Source of the DNA: an uncultured Myxococcales bacterium
Lineage (GTDB): Bacteria; Myxococcota_A; UBA9042; CAIXZC01
Direction of reading: 5' to 3'
Assembly: GCA_903895725.1 (NCBI GenBank)
Contig: CAITUV010000046.1
Location: 1 to 64,000, forward strand
Length of the DNA: 64,000 bases
Part shown: positions 1 to 9,583 of the stretch, in pieces
Position numbering within the stretch: the stretch's first letter is position 1
Layout of the letters: each line of letters opens with the position of its first letter
Translations under genes and position numbers: made by a program
The notes under the pieces: generated by a model
What the model was told of the DNA's origin: nothing
Seen by the model: the letters and a program-made list of their open reading frames with translations, nothing else
Databases searched by the model: none

Positions 1-537
1 CTTCTTGGGGGCGGCGGCCTTCTTGGCGGCAACTTCCTTCATGGCCGGAGCAGCCTTCTTGGGGGAAGCGGCCTTCTTGGCGGCGGCGGCCTTCTTGGGG
101 GCGGCGGCCTTCTTGGGGGAAGCGGCCTTCTTGGCGGCAACTTCCTTCATGGCCGGAGCAGCCTTCTTGTGGGAAGCGGCCTTCTTGGCGGCAACTTCCT
201 TCTTGGCCGGAGCAGCCTTCCTGGGAGCGGTGGCCTTCTTGGGAGCAGCGGCCTTCTTCGGGGCAGCGGCCTTCTTCGGGGCAGCGGCCTTCTTCGGGGC
301 AGCGGCCTTCTTGGCGGCAACTTCCGTCTTGGCCGGAGCAGCCTTCTTGGGAGCAGCGGCCTTCTTCGGGGTAGCCGCCTTCTTGGGGGCAACTTCCTTC
401 TTGGCCGGAGTGGCCTTCCTGGGAGCAGCGGCTGTCTTCACCACGGGCTTCTCGGGCACCGCCTTCTTTGCGGTCACCTTCCTGGCCGGCGACTTGCGCG
501 CTGCCGGAGTCTTGGCTTTGAGTTCCTTCCCCGCCAT
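1..537 (-). CDS. Lys/Ala/Pro-rich histone H1-like protein (3' end beyond window)
   Basis: The frame is open from ATG at 537 to the first base of the window, giving at least 179 codons and no stop, so the C-terminus lies outside. The product starts MAGKELKAKTPAARKSPARK and then runs through blocks built from KKAAAPKKAA, KKAAPAKKEVA and variants. This AKP composition matches bacterial histone H1-like and AlgP-like nucleoid proteins, which bind DNA through disordered basic tails. The start is well placed: AGGAGGTGG lies at 541-549 on the minus strand, three bases upstream. A promoter lies at 578-606. The DNA is itself a tandem repeat of roughly 15- and 39-base blocks, so length may vary between strains. 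The role is inferred from composition; no globular domain is visible in the part seen. Confidence 0.8.
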   Translation of the reverse strand, partial: MAGKELKAKTPAARKSPARKVTAKKAVPEKPVVKTAAAPRKATPAKKEVAPKKAATPKKAAAPKKAAPAKTEVAAKKAAAPKKAAAPKKAAAPKKAAAPKKATAPRKAAPAKKEVAAKKAASHKKAAPAMKEVAAKKAASPKKAAAPKKAAAAKKAASPKKAAPAMKEVAAKKAAAPKK

Positions 538-577
538 TTTCCACCTCCTGAGTGCTGCAACTTTCGGTTCGGGCGGT

Positions 578-606
578 AATGTAGGGGGAAGGGGGAAACG
601 AGTCAA
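578..606 (-). promoter_or_regulatory. Sigma-70-type promoter of the histone-like gene
   Basis: Read on the minus strand: TTGACT (606-601), 17-base spacer, TACATT (583-578). It lies 41 bases upstream of the ATG at 537 and is back to back with the vapBC promoter. Confidence 0.6.
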
Positions 607-625
607 GCGAAAAGCGAGCGCGCTC

Positions 626-654
626 TTGACCGTATGCTTCGCACAGCATACTCT
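626..654 (+). promoter_or_regulatory. vapBC promoter
   Basis: TTGACC (626-631), 17-base spacer, TACTCT (649-654). The first antitoxin codon follows at 675, so the leader is about 10-15 bases and carries only the ribosome site CGGAGG. Confidence 0.65.
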
Positions 655-663
655 CCGTATGCT
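632..663 (+). promoter_or_regulatory. Probable VapB operator (inverted repeat plus third half-site)
   Basis: GTATGCT at 632-638 and AGCATAC at 645-651 form a perfect 7-base inverted repeat with a 6-base spacer, sitting between the -35 and -10 boxes. A third copy of GTATGCT lies at 657-663, just downstream of the -10. Type II antitoxins usually bind such repeats in their own promoter; that this one is bound by VapB is inference. Confidence 0.6.
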
Positions 664-674
664 CGGAGGTGCAT

Positions 675-878
675 ATGCGGACCACGATCAACATCGAGGA
701 CGGCTTGCTCGAGCGGGTGATGGGGCTGACCGGGACCCGGGTGAAGACCCGGGCAGTGGACGTCGCCCTGCGCGAGTATGTCCGGTTGAAGGCCCGGGAG
801 GAGCTTCTCCTCCTGCGGGGCAGGATGAACCTCAGCGACATCTGGCAGCAGGGCCGGGAGGAGGAGCTCGATGAGTGA
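675..878 (+). CDS. vapB: VapB-type antitoxin
   Basis: A 67-residue protein, MRTTINIEDGLLERVMGLTG at the N-terminus, with the short beta strand (RTTINI) and following helices typical of ribbon-helix-helix VapB antitoxins, and a charged C-terminal tail ending LDE that would wrap the toxin. Start: ATG at 675 has GGAGG at 665-669 with a 5-base spacing; GTG at 669 overlaps that site and is rejected. The stop overlaps the toxin start by 8 bases, the usual translational coupling. It should neutralise VapC and repress the operon through the repeats at 632-663. Confidence 0.85.
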   Translation: MRTTINIEDGLLERVMGLTGTRVKTRAVDVALREYVRLKAREELLLLRGRMNLSDIWQQGREEELDE

Positions 879-1269
879 GGACGTCCTGGTGCTGGTGGAT
901 ACGTCGGCCTGGCTCGAGTTCTTCAAGCGCGGGGAGGGGCAGATTGCCAACGCCGTGTACCGGCTGGTCCGGGAGGACCGGGCGGTGCTGGTGGGGCCTG
1001 TGTTGGCGGAGCTGCTGCAGAGTGCCCGCACCGAGAAGGAGAAGGAGACGTTGCGGCAGAGTCTGTCGACACTCCGGTATGTGGAGGCGGACCGACGCGA
1101 CTGGACGGTGGCCGGGTCGCTACTGGCCAAGTTGCGGCGCAAGGGGGTTCACTCACCTCTGACCGATGCGCTCATCGCAGTGCTGAGCGTGCGACACAAC
1201 CTGGCCATCCTGACCCTCGACAAGCATTTTGCGAACTTCAACGACATGCAGTGGTACGCGGTGACGTGA
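871..1269 (+). CDS. vapC: VapC-type PIN-domain ribonuclease toxin
   Basis: A 132-residue single PIN domain. The acidic metal-binding residues are in place: D10 (VLVDTSAWLE), E47 (VLAELLQ), D99 (LTDALIA) and D117 (LTLDKHF). PIN toxins of this family cleave tRNA or rRNA when free of antitoxin. The length is normal and all catalytic residues are kept, so the toxin appears intact. It is translated from an ATG inside the end of vapB. The stop lies 6 bases from the end of the convergent kinase gene. Confidence 0.9.
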   Translation: MSEDVLVLVDTSAWLEFFKRGEGQIANAVYRLVREDRAVLVGPVLAELLQSARTEKEKETLRQSLSTLRYVEADRRDWTVAGSLLAKLRRKGVHSPLTDALIAVLSVRHNLAILTLDKHFANFNDMQWYAVT

Positions 1270-1275
1270 GACAAC

Positions 1276-3579
1276 CTACCGTCCGAGCCAGAACTGCCGG
1301 GCCACAATCATGATCTGGACGACCGGGTTGCCGGCGGCGTCGGTTTCTGTAGCCAGTATGACGGACTGGAACTTCACGTCGGCACCGGCCCTCGCCGAAG
1401 AGGCGACAAGTGCGGGGCCGCCTGGAACGGAGCCTTCCACGATATCGACGCCCTTGAAGCGTGCAAGCTCCTTTTTGTAGAAAGCGACGACCTTGTCGGC
1501 TGGGCCGTGGACTTCATAGAACACCGATTCGTCGTCGGCAACACCTTCCAGGGCCCCCGGGAAGGGGGGCAGCCCGAAGCGGACCTCGGTGGCGGGATTG
1601 AACGAAGAGTCGTCCTGAGGGGACTCCGCTCGCCGTGTGGGGGGCTTGTCGGAGGCCTCGGCCATCGCCACGTCGCCCTCGGCATCCTCGTCGTCCGATG
1701 CAGAAGGGGCCTGGTCCAGCGCATCGATCCTCGCAATGAGCTGGACCGTGCCGTGGGGAGGCTGAACCATGTCCTGTTCTTCATGCGGAGAGGCCACGGG
1801 TTCTTCGTGCGGAGAGGCCACGGGTTTCTGTTGCGGAGAGGCCACGGGTTCTGGTTGCGGAGAGGCCACGGGTTCTGGTTGCGGAGAGGCCACGGGTTCT
1901 TGTTGCGGAGAGGCCACTGGTTCTTCATGCGGAGAGGCCACGGGTTCTTGTTGCGGAGAGGCCACGGGTTTGTGTTGCGGAGAGGCGTCTGGTGCGGATG
2001 GCGATGGTCGGGCGGGTTCCGGAGCGGTGGCGCCGAGCGGCTTCTCCGAGCCATTCCCGGCCGACGGGGCCGGCTCGGGCTGCCAGCCCACGACCAGTGT
2101 GAGAAGCAGCCAGAGGCCGAGGATTACGACGACCGCGGCCATGGCGGCGACGGCGAGTCCCTTCCATCCGTGCCCTCCCGGCCGGGAGAACGGAGGGGTG
2201 CGGCTCCCCGAGGAGTCCCCCGGGCTGCCGTAGGGTACGGGTGGGCGTGGCGAACCCGGCGACGAGGCTCCGCGTCGTGCGGCATCCGGGGGCTCAGAGG
2301 CATCCCGGCGCCTGTCGGTCGCAGCGCGTTTGCCGGGCGATGCCGGCTCCTGGGCCCGTTGCGGTGAGGTGGACGGTGCCTTGTCCGGGCTGGGAGTGGG
2401 AAGGGCGATCGTGGATGCAAGACTGTCCGGCGAGCCCGACTTCGGCTTGCCGGTGAAGTCCGAAGACCTGGGCAGGCCTCCGGGGGGCAGAGGCGCCGCC
2501 GGCAGCGCTGCGTCCGCAGTCGGCATCTGGGAGATCTCGCTGATGCTGGCCTTAATCTCGCCGGCGGGCAGTTGGTCGAGGATCGCACGCAGGGCTCGAG
2601 CGGCACTCTCCGCCGTCTGGAAGCGTTCCTCCGGGGCCTTGGCAAGGCATCTGAAGACGAACGCCTGGAGCTCGGGGACGATCTGGAGCCCGGGAGCGCT
2701 GACCGAGAAGGGCCTCGGGGGCCAACTCATGTGGCAGATGAGGTATTCGGAGAGGGTCGCGGCCTCGTGCGGGTGGACCCCGGCCAGCATCTCGTAGAGG
2801 ATCACGCCGAGCGAGTAAATGTCGGAGCGGGAGTCGAGCGGATCCCCTCGGGCCTGCTCGGGAGACATGTAGCGGGGAGTTCCGGTGATGCAGCCGGTCT
2901 TGGTGAGGGTGGCCTCGGGCTTTGCCTCGCCCACCAGCTTGGCCAGGCCGAAGTCGAGCACTTTGACGAAGTCGGTCTGTCCTGTGACTTCGCACAGCAT
3001 GATGTTGGGGGGCTTCAGGTCCCGGTGGATGACCCCGGTCGCGTGCGCATGAGCCACGGCATCGAAAATCTGGACTGCGATGTGGACCGCTTGCTTCTGC
3101 GGAAGACTTGATGCGATGAGCAGCAGCTCCGAGAGCGGGCGGCCGGGCACAAACTCCATCGCGATATAGGGGGCGCCTTCATCGGTCGTCCCGAATACAT
3201 ACACCTGGATCAGATTTGGGTGGCTCAGGCGGGCGATGGCCTTGGCCTCCCGCCGGAAACGCTCGACTGCGGTGGGGTCGTCGGACAGGCGCTGGTTGAG
3301 AATCTTGACCACGACTTTGCGGCCGATAGTGACCTGCTCTGCAAGATAGACGGTCCCCATGCCGCCCCTTCCGAGGGGGCCGATGATGCGGAATTGCCCG
3401 TCCAGGGTGCGTCCCACCCAGCCGAATCCTGTCCTGTCGGTACCCACGAGGCTCTCCACCCGGGCTGCAGGGGCCCCAGGGCTGCGCCCGGCTCCGCTGC
3501 GTCCAAGTCGCCAGTATGCCGGATCGCCGCAGAGGACGCAACGGCGACGGAACCGGTCTGTGCGGTCGATCTCTACCAT
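1276..3579 (-). CDS. Membrane-anchored Hanks-type Ser/Thr protein kinase
   Basis: About 767 residues from the ATG at 3579. A CVLCG motif lies near residue 14. The kinase domain follows with GRGGMGTVYLAE (glycine loop), VVVKIL (lysine), HRDLKPPNIM (catalytic loop), DFGLAK, GTPRYMSPEQ and DIYSLGVILYEML, all intact. A Pro/Ser-rich linker leads to one membrane span (AVVVILGLWLLLTLVVGW), then nine 8-residue repeats of the type ASPQQEPV, then a C-terminal domain with FPGALEGV and KVVAFYKKEL. The topology suggests a cytoplasmic kinase and an extracytoplasmic sensor. The start is uncertain: no strong ribosome site is seen, and the frame stays open upstream to 3840, overlapping ffh; ATG at 3615 is an alternative. 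Confidence 0.85.
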   Translation of the reverse strand: MVEIDRTDRFRRRCVLCGDPAYWRLGRSGAGRSPGAPAARVESLVGTDRTGFGWVGRTLDGQFRIIGPLGRGGMGTVYLAEQVTIGRKVVVKILNQRLSDDPTAVERFRREAKAIARLSHPNLIQVYVFGTTDEGAPYIAMEFVPGRPLSELLLIASSLPQKQAVHIAVQIFDAVAHAHATGVIHRDLKPPNIMLCEVTGQTDFVKVLDFGLAKLVGEAKPEATLTKTGCITGTPRYMSPEQARGDPLDSRSDIYSLGVILYEMLAGVHPHEAATLSEYLICHMSWPPRPFSVSAPGLQIVPELQAFVFRCLAKAPEERFQTAESAARALRAILDQLPAGEIKASISEISQMPTADAALPAAPLPPGGLPRSSDFTGKPKSGSPDSLASTIALPTPSPDKAPSTSPQRAQEPASPGKRAATDRRRDASEPPDAARRGASSPGSPRPPVPYGSPGDSSGSRTPPFSRPGGHGWKGLAVAAMAAVVVILGLWLLLTLVVGWQPEPAPSAGNGSEKPLGATAPEPARPSPSAPDASPQHKPVASPQQEPVASPHEEPVASPQQEPVASPQPEPVASPQPEPVASPQQKPVASPHEEPVASPHEEQDMVQPPHGTVQLIARIDALDQAPSASDDEDAEGDVAMAEASDKPPTRRAESPQDDSSFNPATEVRFGLPPFPGALEGVADDESVFYEVHGPADKVVAFYKKELARFKGVDIVEGSVPGGPALVASSARAGADVKFQSVILATETDAAGNPVVQIMIVARQFWLGR
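1775..1990 (-). repeat. 24-base tandem repeat within the kinase gene
   Basis: Nine in-frame copies of a 24-base unit encode ASP-(Q/H)-X-(E/K)-PV. Copies differ mainly in the middle codons. It lies just after the membrane span, so it is probably a spacer or stalk outside the membrane. Confidence 0.85.
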
Positions 3580-3760
3580 CAGGCAATCGAGTGGCTTTGG
3601 AAGTTGCCGCCGCATGACCGAACCCGGGGTGTATCCCCACCCCCCGCACCAACTCCCCGAGTCTCTCCGCCCCTGGGCTCCGGGATGGCCGCACCATGCC
3701 CCATTCCACCCAACCTCGCCAAACGCCACAGCGCAATTGTCTCCTGGCGCAGGCTTTTCC

Positions 3761-3790
3761 TTGACACCCCCGGCCCGCTGCTGCAAGAAT
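3761..3790 (+). promoter_or_regulatory. Promoter of ffh and the following operon
   Basis: TTGACA (3761-3766), 18-base spacer, AAGAAT (3785-3790). The ffh start follows at 3822 with GGAGAG at 3811-3816. No other comparable promoter was noticed before 14764 on this strand. Confidence 0.5.
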
Positions 3791-3821
3791 CCGGCGGGTT
3801 TTTCTGCGACGGAGAGGTTGC

Positions 3822-5431
<1,610 letters not shown>

Positions 5432-5435
<4 letters not shown>

Positions 5436-6049
5436 GAGCACCCCTCCTCCTGGCGTTTGTTCTGGCCCTGGTCGCATGCGGTCCGTCTGCCACCGTGGAG
5501 GACCCCGTTCCGGCCGGTGCCGGGGGGGCCAAGCCATTTCCTCGGCCCGTGGATTCGCACCGGATGACGACCCGGGAGAAGCTCGTGGACCTGCTGGCCA
5601 AGGCGGGGCTTGCCTCCGAGCAGGAGATCCGCTCTCTGGACCCGGCCGTCGATTCCGACCTGGCGAACCTCACCAATGATCAGGGGGTGTCCCAGGCCTT
5701 GCGGATCGAGGCCGTGACCTGCCTGGGGTACTTCCAGAACAAGCGGGCGAGGTTGTTGCTGCGCAGCATCCTGACGGACCCCGTGTGGGACAAGCCGTAT
5801 CGGATGGCCGCTCTGGAGGCGATGGCGAGGTCGATGGGGAGCGAGGCGTACGAGACGCTCAAGCAGTATGCAAGCGACGGAGATGCCGACATCCGGACGG
5901 TGGCCGTGCGAGGGCTTGCCCGGGTCGGTGGTGCGGGGGTTGTGGCTCTGCTCAAGAGTCTGCAGCTCACGGAGCGGGAACCTCAGGTTCTCCAGGCGCT
6001 GGACGCGGCGCTCACGGAGCTGACCCGTTCCCCGTTCGAGGTGAGGTAG
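5432..6049 (+). CDS. HEAT-repeat lipoprotein
   Basis: 205 residues. The N-terminus MRAPLLLAFVLALVACG is a lipoprotein signal with lipobox LVAC, so the mature protein starts at Cys16. The rest contains HEAT-like helical pairs, for example YKTLKQYASDGDADIRTVAV-like spacing around residues 140-160 with VRGLARVGG. HEAT proteins are scaffolds; no enzyme motif is seen. It overlaps the ffh stop by 4 bases (ATGA), so it is translationally coupled, though a functional link with SRP is not implied. Confidence 0.75.
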
Positions 6050-6109
6050 CGGCATTGGCCGGCCGGGACAGGCCGGGGTGCCGGATTCTCTTCCAAACGA
6101 GGTGGCAAG

Positions 6110-6979
6110 ATGTGGACCGGGACGTTTCCTGCGCTGTCGACCCCGTTTTCCCGCGGCAAGGTGGATGAGGAGGCGCTTCGTCGCCTGGTGCGCCATGTGC
6201 TGGACCGTGGGGTCGAGGGGGTCGTTGCCTGCGGCACGACGGGGGAGGCCCCGACGCTGACGCTGGAGGAATGGTCGCAGGTGGTGAAGGTGTGCGTGGA
6301 GGAAAGCCGCCACCTTCCGGTGATTGCCGGCACGGGCACGAACAACACGCAGAGCACCGTTTCCCGGACTCGGCTGGCCCGGGAGCTTGGCGCAAGGGCA
6401 GCCCTGGTGGTGGCCCCGTACTACAACAAGCCGACGCAGAGGGGGCTCATCGCCCATTTCACTGCGGTGGCTGCCGACGGGGGGCTGCCGGTGATCCTGT
6501 ACAACATCCCCGGCCGGACGGGAGTGAACATGACGCCGGAGACGATCGGGGCCCTTTCCCGCGTCCCGGGCATCGTGGGAGTCAAGGAAGCGGCCGGCTC
6601 GATGGACCAGGTCGGTGCTATCCTGGAGTGCGCTGCGGACGGGTTCGCGGTGCTCTCGGGCGACGACTCGCTCTGCCTGCCGATGTATGCGCTGGGCGGG
6701 CACGGGGTGATTTCGACCACGGCCACGGCAGCCCCGGAGCTGATGGGCGGGATGTACCGGGCCTTCCGGGACGGACGGGTCGAAGAGGCCCGCAAGCTGC
6801 ACTACCGCCTGCTGCCGTTGTTCCGGGCGCTGTTTGCCGAGACGAACCCGGCCCCGCTCAAGTATGCGCTGTCGAAGATGGGGTTCGGGGCCAACGACCT
6901 GAGGTTGCCGTTGGTACCGGTGACTGAGGCGACGGAGCGGATGATCGACAAGGCTCTCGCCTCGTGCGGGCTCTTGTAG
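6110..6979 (+). CDS. dapA: 4-hydroxy-tetrahydrodipicolinate synthase
   Basis: 289 residues, normal DapA length. It condenses pyruvate with aspartate semialdehyde, the first committed step to lysine and diaminopimelate. Visible motifs: GTTGEAPTLTLEEW, the active-site tyrosine region YYNKPTQRG, LYNIPGRTG, and the Schiff-base lysine in GVKEAAGSMDQ, followed by SGDDS and GVIST. ATG at 6110 follows GAGGTGGCAAG. dapB lies 18 bases downstream, so two consecutive steps are co-transcribed. Confidence 0.97.
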   Translation: MWTGTFPALSTPFSRGKVDEEALRRLVRHVLDRGVEGVVACGTTGEAPTLTLEEWSQVVKVCVEESRHLPVIAGTGTNNTQSTVSRTRLARELGARAALVVAPYYNKPTQRGLIAHFTAVAADGGLPVILYNIPGRTGVNMTPETIGALSRVPGIVGVKEAAGSMDQVGAILECAADGFAVLSGDDSLCLPMYALGGHGVISTTATAAPELMGGMYRAFRDGRVEEARKLHYRLLPLFRALFAETNPAPLKYALSKMGFGANDLRLPLVPVTEATERMIDKALASCGLL

Positions 6980-6997
6980 AGCGCACAGGAGGACGGC

Positions 6998-7768
6998 GTG
7001 AAGGTCGCGATCAACGGTGCATGCGGGCGGATGGGGCGCGAGGTGCTTTCCGCTGCCCTGGCCCGCGATGGCATCCAAGTGGTGGCCTGCTGGGAGCGGG
7101 AGGGACATCCCGACCTGGGCTCCCGACCCGCCGGGTACCCGGTGGACGTGAACCGGGTCTGGGAAGGCCGGGTACCGGACGTGGTCATCGACTTCACCAG
7201 TGAAGCGGGGCTACATGCCATCCTGCCTGGGCTGGCCACGGCAGGGTGCGGGCTGGTCTGCGGGACCACGGGGTTGTCGGAGGGGGCCATGCTCGCACTG
7301 GGCACGGCCGCGGAATCGAACCCGGTGTTCCATGCGACCAACCTGAGCACCGGAGTCTACGTCCTGGGTCGTGTGGCCCAGCTTGCCGCCCGCCTCGTCG
7401 GCGAGGAGTGGGACAAGGAGATCGTCGAGATCCACCATCGCCGAAAGGCGGATGCCCCCTCGGGAACTGCGCTGACCCTGGCCCGGCTGCTCCAGGAGGC
7501 CTCGGCCACGGAATTGGCCCAGGTGCGCGGGCGCAGCGGTCTGTGCGGTCCTCGAAAGGCGGGAGAGCTGGGGATCCACGCGGTGCGTGCCGGGGACGTG
7601 GTCGGGGAGCACGAAGTGATCCTGGCGGGGCCGTCGGAGACGCTCCGGCTGTCGCACTCGGCACTGAGCCGTTCGGTGTTCGCCGTCGGTGCAGTCCGGG
7701 CAGCGGTCTGGCTGGCGGGGCGGCGGCCCGGGCTGTACGGCATGTCAGACCTTTTTTCGGGGGCGTGA
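6998..7768 (+). CDS. dapB: 4-hydroxy-tetrahydrodipicolinate reductase
   Basis: 256 residues. N-terminal Rossmann motif INGACGRMGREV binds NAD(P)H. The catalytic segment HHRRKADAPSGTA and the substrate-loop region HEVILAGPSETLRLSH are intact. It makes tetrahydrodipicolinate for lysine and peptidoglycan. The start is GTG at 6998, supported by AGGAGG at 6987-6992. The stop overlaps the nadC start by one base. Confidence 0.96.
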   Translation: MKVAINGACGRMGREVLSAALARDGIQVVACWEREGHPDLGSRPAGYPVDVNRVWEGRVPDVVIDFTSEAGLHAILPGLATAGCGLVCGTTGLSEGAMLALGTAAESNPVFHATNLSTGVYVLGRVAQLAARLVGEEWDKEIVEIHHRRKADAPSGTALTLARLLQEASATELAQVRGRSGLCGPRKAGELGIHAVRAGDVVGEHEVILAGPSETLRLSHSALSRSVFAVGAVRAAVWLAGRRPGLYGMSDLFSGA

Positions 7769-8616
7769 TGGAGCGGATCGACTGGACAGCCGTCGAGCGG
7801 CTGATCGACCTGGCGCTGGAGGAGGATCTCGGGGCGGGTGACATCACGACCGACGGGATCGTCTCGGCCCGGGCCCGCGGCGTCGGGCAGGTGACGGCCA
7901 AGCAGGCGTGTGTGGTGGCCGGCCTCTTCCTGGTGGAGCGGGTCTATCGGCGTCTGGACCCCGCAATTCGGGTCGAGCTGCTGGTGGACGAAGGTCGCCG
8001 GGTCACCCCGGGCACGGTCCTGTGCCGGATTTCGGGTCAGTTTCGGGCATTGCTGGCCGGTGAGCGGACGGTGCTCAACTTCCTTCAGCGGCAGTGCGGG
8101 ATCGCCACGCTGACCTCGAGGTTCGTGCGGAAGGTGAGCAAGACACGGGCCCGCATCTACGATACCCGCAAGACGGCCCCGGGGATGAGGACGCTCGACA
8201 AGTATGCGGTCCGCTCCGGGGGCGGCTGCAACCATCGGATGGGGCTGTTTGATGCCATCCTCATCAAGGAGAACCACATCGCGGCGGCCGGAGGGGTGGA
8301 TCGGGCCATCGCCAAGGCCCGCAAGGCCCGGCCGGACGTGGTGCTCGAGGTGGAGGTGCGCAATTTCGAGGAGCTCGTGCTGGCCGTGGAATACGGGGCC
8401 GACGTCGTGCTGCTCGACAACATGCAGCCGGGCGACATCCGCAAGGCCGCTGCGTTGGTCGGAGAGCGGGTGGAGCTCGAGGTGTCCGGGGGCGTCAACC
8501 TGGGCAACGTGCTGGCCGCAGCGCAAAACGGGGTGGCACGGATCTCCATCGGCGCGCTCACCCATTCCGCTCCGGCTGCCGACCTGAGCATGTTGATCGT
8601 CCCTTCCAGGGGATGA
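7768..8616 (+). CDS. nadC: Nicotinate-nucleotide diphosphorylase (quinolinate phosphoribosyltransferase)
   Basis: 282 residues from the ATG at 7768, which shares a base with the dapB stop. It converts quinolinate and PRPP to nicotinate mononucleotide in NAD synthesis. Motifs: EDLGAGDITTDGI at the N-terminus, GERTVLNFLQRQCGIAT, DTRKTAPGMR, KYAVRSGGGCNHRMGL, LIKENHI, EVEVRNFEE and DVVLLDNM, and the phosphate-binding end LEVSGGVNLGNV. The frame is open further upstream inside dapB, but the start chosen gives the family's normal length. No nadA or nadB is in the window. Confidence 0.96.
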   Translation: MERIDWTAVERLIDLALEEDLGAGDITTDGIVSARARGVGQVTAKQACVVAGLFLVERVYRRLDPAIRVELLVDEGRRVTPGTVLCRISGQFRALLAGERTVLNFLQRQCGIATLTSRFVRKVSKTRARIYDTRKTAPGMRTLDKYAVRSGGGCNHRMGLFDAILIKENHIAAAGGVDRAIAKARKARPDVVLEVEVRNFEELVLAVEYGADVVLLDNMQPGDIRKAAALVGERVELEVSGGVNLGNVLAAAQNGVARISIGALTHSAPAADLSMLIVPSRG

Positions 8617-8698
8617 GGCGGGAGAGCGCGGGGCGCCTGGTCGCGGGGAGCCCCGGGAGCGACGCAGCCACGCCGGCTGTCGGGGAGGAGGAGCACGA

Positions 8699-9583
8699 AT
8701 GAGCGTTGTGCCTGGAACCAGCCCGCTGAAGGACATCGAGGTGCAGGCACCATGGCTCACGACGAGGTTCGTGCGCTTCGTGCATTTCGACGAGACGGAT
8801 TCGACCAACGACGAGGCCTGGCGGGAGCTCGGGAAGGGGGGACCGGACTGCACGGTCGTGACCGCAACGAGACAGACATCCGGTCGCGGGCGGCTCGGAC
8901 GCCGGTGGTCGTCCCCCAGGGGCAATCTGTACCTTTCGATCCTGCGAAGGATGCGGGAGGGGCTGGAGCATTCGCCGGGCATGGCCATCGTCGCAGGGGT
9001 TGCCCTGGCCTTGGCCGTCGAGGAGGTGACCGGGATCTCGGTGGACCTGAAGTGGCCCAACGACGTCTGGGTCGGGGGGAAGAAGCTTGGCGGAATCCTG
9101 CTGGAGGGGCGCCTCGGATGGATCCCCGGGCCGCAGCGGTCCCGCACAAGCTCCGGGATTGACCACGAGGCCGAGGACGGAGATTCCGCCGATGCCGAGC
9201 CCAAGCCGGAGGACTGGCAGGTCGTGGGGATCGGTCTCAACGTGAACGTGCCCGTCGCTTCCCTGTCAGAGGAGCTCCACTCTTCCGCCACCACGCTCCT
9301 CCACCTCACGGGGCGGGAGTGGTCCCTGGGGGACATCGCCATGCGTTTCCTCGACCGTTTCGCCGGGTTCGAGGAGAGCCTGGTTTCGTCCCGCAAGCTC
9401 CCACTGGCCGAATATCGCTCCCGGTTTCCCTTTGTCGGGCACCGGGCGGCCGTGTACTATCTGGAGCGGCAGGTGGAGGGGACCATCTCGGGTATCGACG
9501 AGGATGGTGCGCTGCTGATGGTGAGCCAGGGGAAGACGATTCGCGTGGTGTCCGGGGAGGTCATTCATGTCCGACCGAGGTGA
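8699..9583 (+). CDS. birA: Biotin--[acetyl-CoA-carboxylase] ligase
   Basis: 294 residues. Motifs: DSTNDEAWR, GRGRLGRRW (62-70, biotinyl-adenylate loop), KWPNDVWVGGKKLGGILLE (118-136) and VVGIGLNVN (175-183), then the small C-terminal SH3-like domain. There is no N-terminal helix-turn-helix, so it is a ligase only, not a repressor. About 35 residues rich in Asp/Glu/Ser are inserted between GGILLEGRL and VVGIG (about 138-173), where most homologues have a short loop. ATG at 8699 follows GGAGGAGGAG. The 82 bases between nadC and birA hold no recognisable signal. Confidence 0.93.
   Translation: MSVVPGTSPLKDIEVQAPWLTTRFVRFVHFDETDSTNDEAWRELGKGGPDCTVVTATRQTSGRGRLGRRWSSPRGNLYLSILRRMREGLEHSPGMAIVAGVALALAVEEVTGISVDLKWPNDVWVGGKKLGGILLEGRLGWIPGPQRSRTSSGIDHEAEDGDSADAEPKPEDWQVVGIGLNVNVPVASLSEELHSSATTLLHLTGREWSLGDIAMRFLDRFAGFEESLVSSRKLPLAEYRSRFPFVGHRAAVYYLERQVEGTISGIDEDGALLMVSQGKTIRVVSGEVIHVRPR

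Noticed and set aside
5..874. Plus-strand open frame of Ala/Phe/Leu repeats opposite the histone-like gene
   Set aside because: It is the mirror of the Lys/Ala repeat on the minus strand, which has a strong ribosome site, a promoter and sensible composition; the plus frame runs through vapB in another frame.
7357..9396. Minus-strand frame of about 680 codons opposite nadC and birA
   Set aside because: Antisense to certain genes; His/Arg/Pro-rich composition of a shadow frame.
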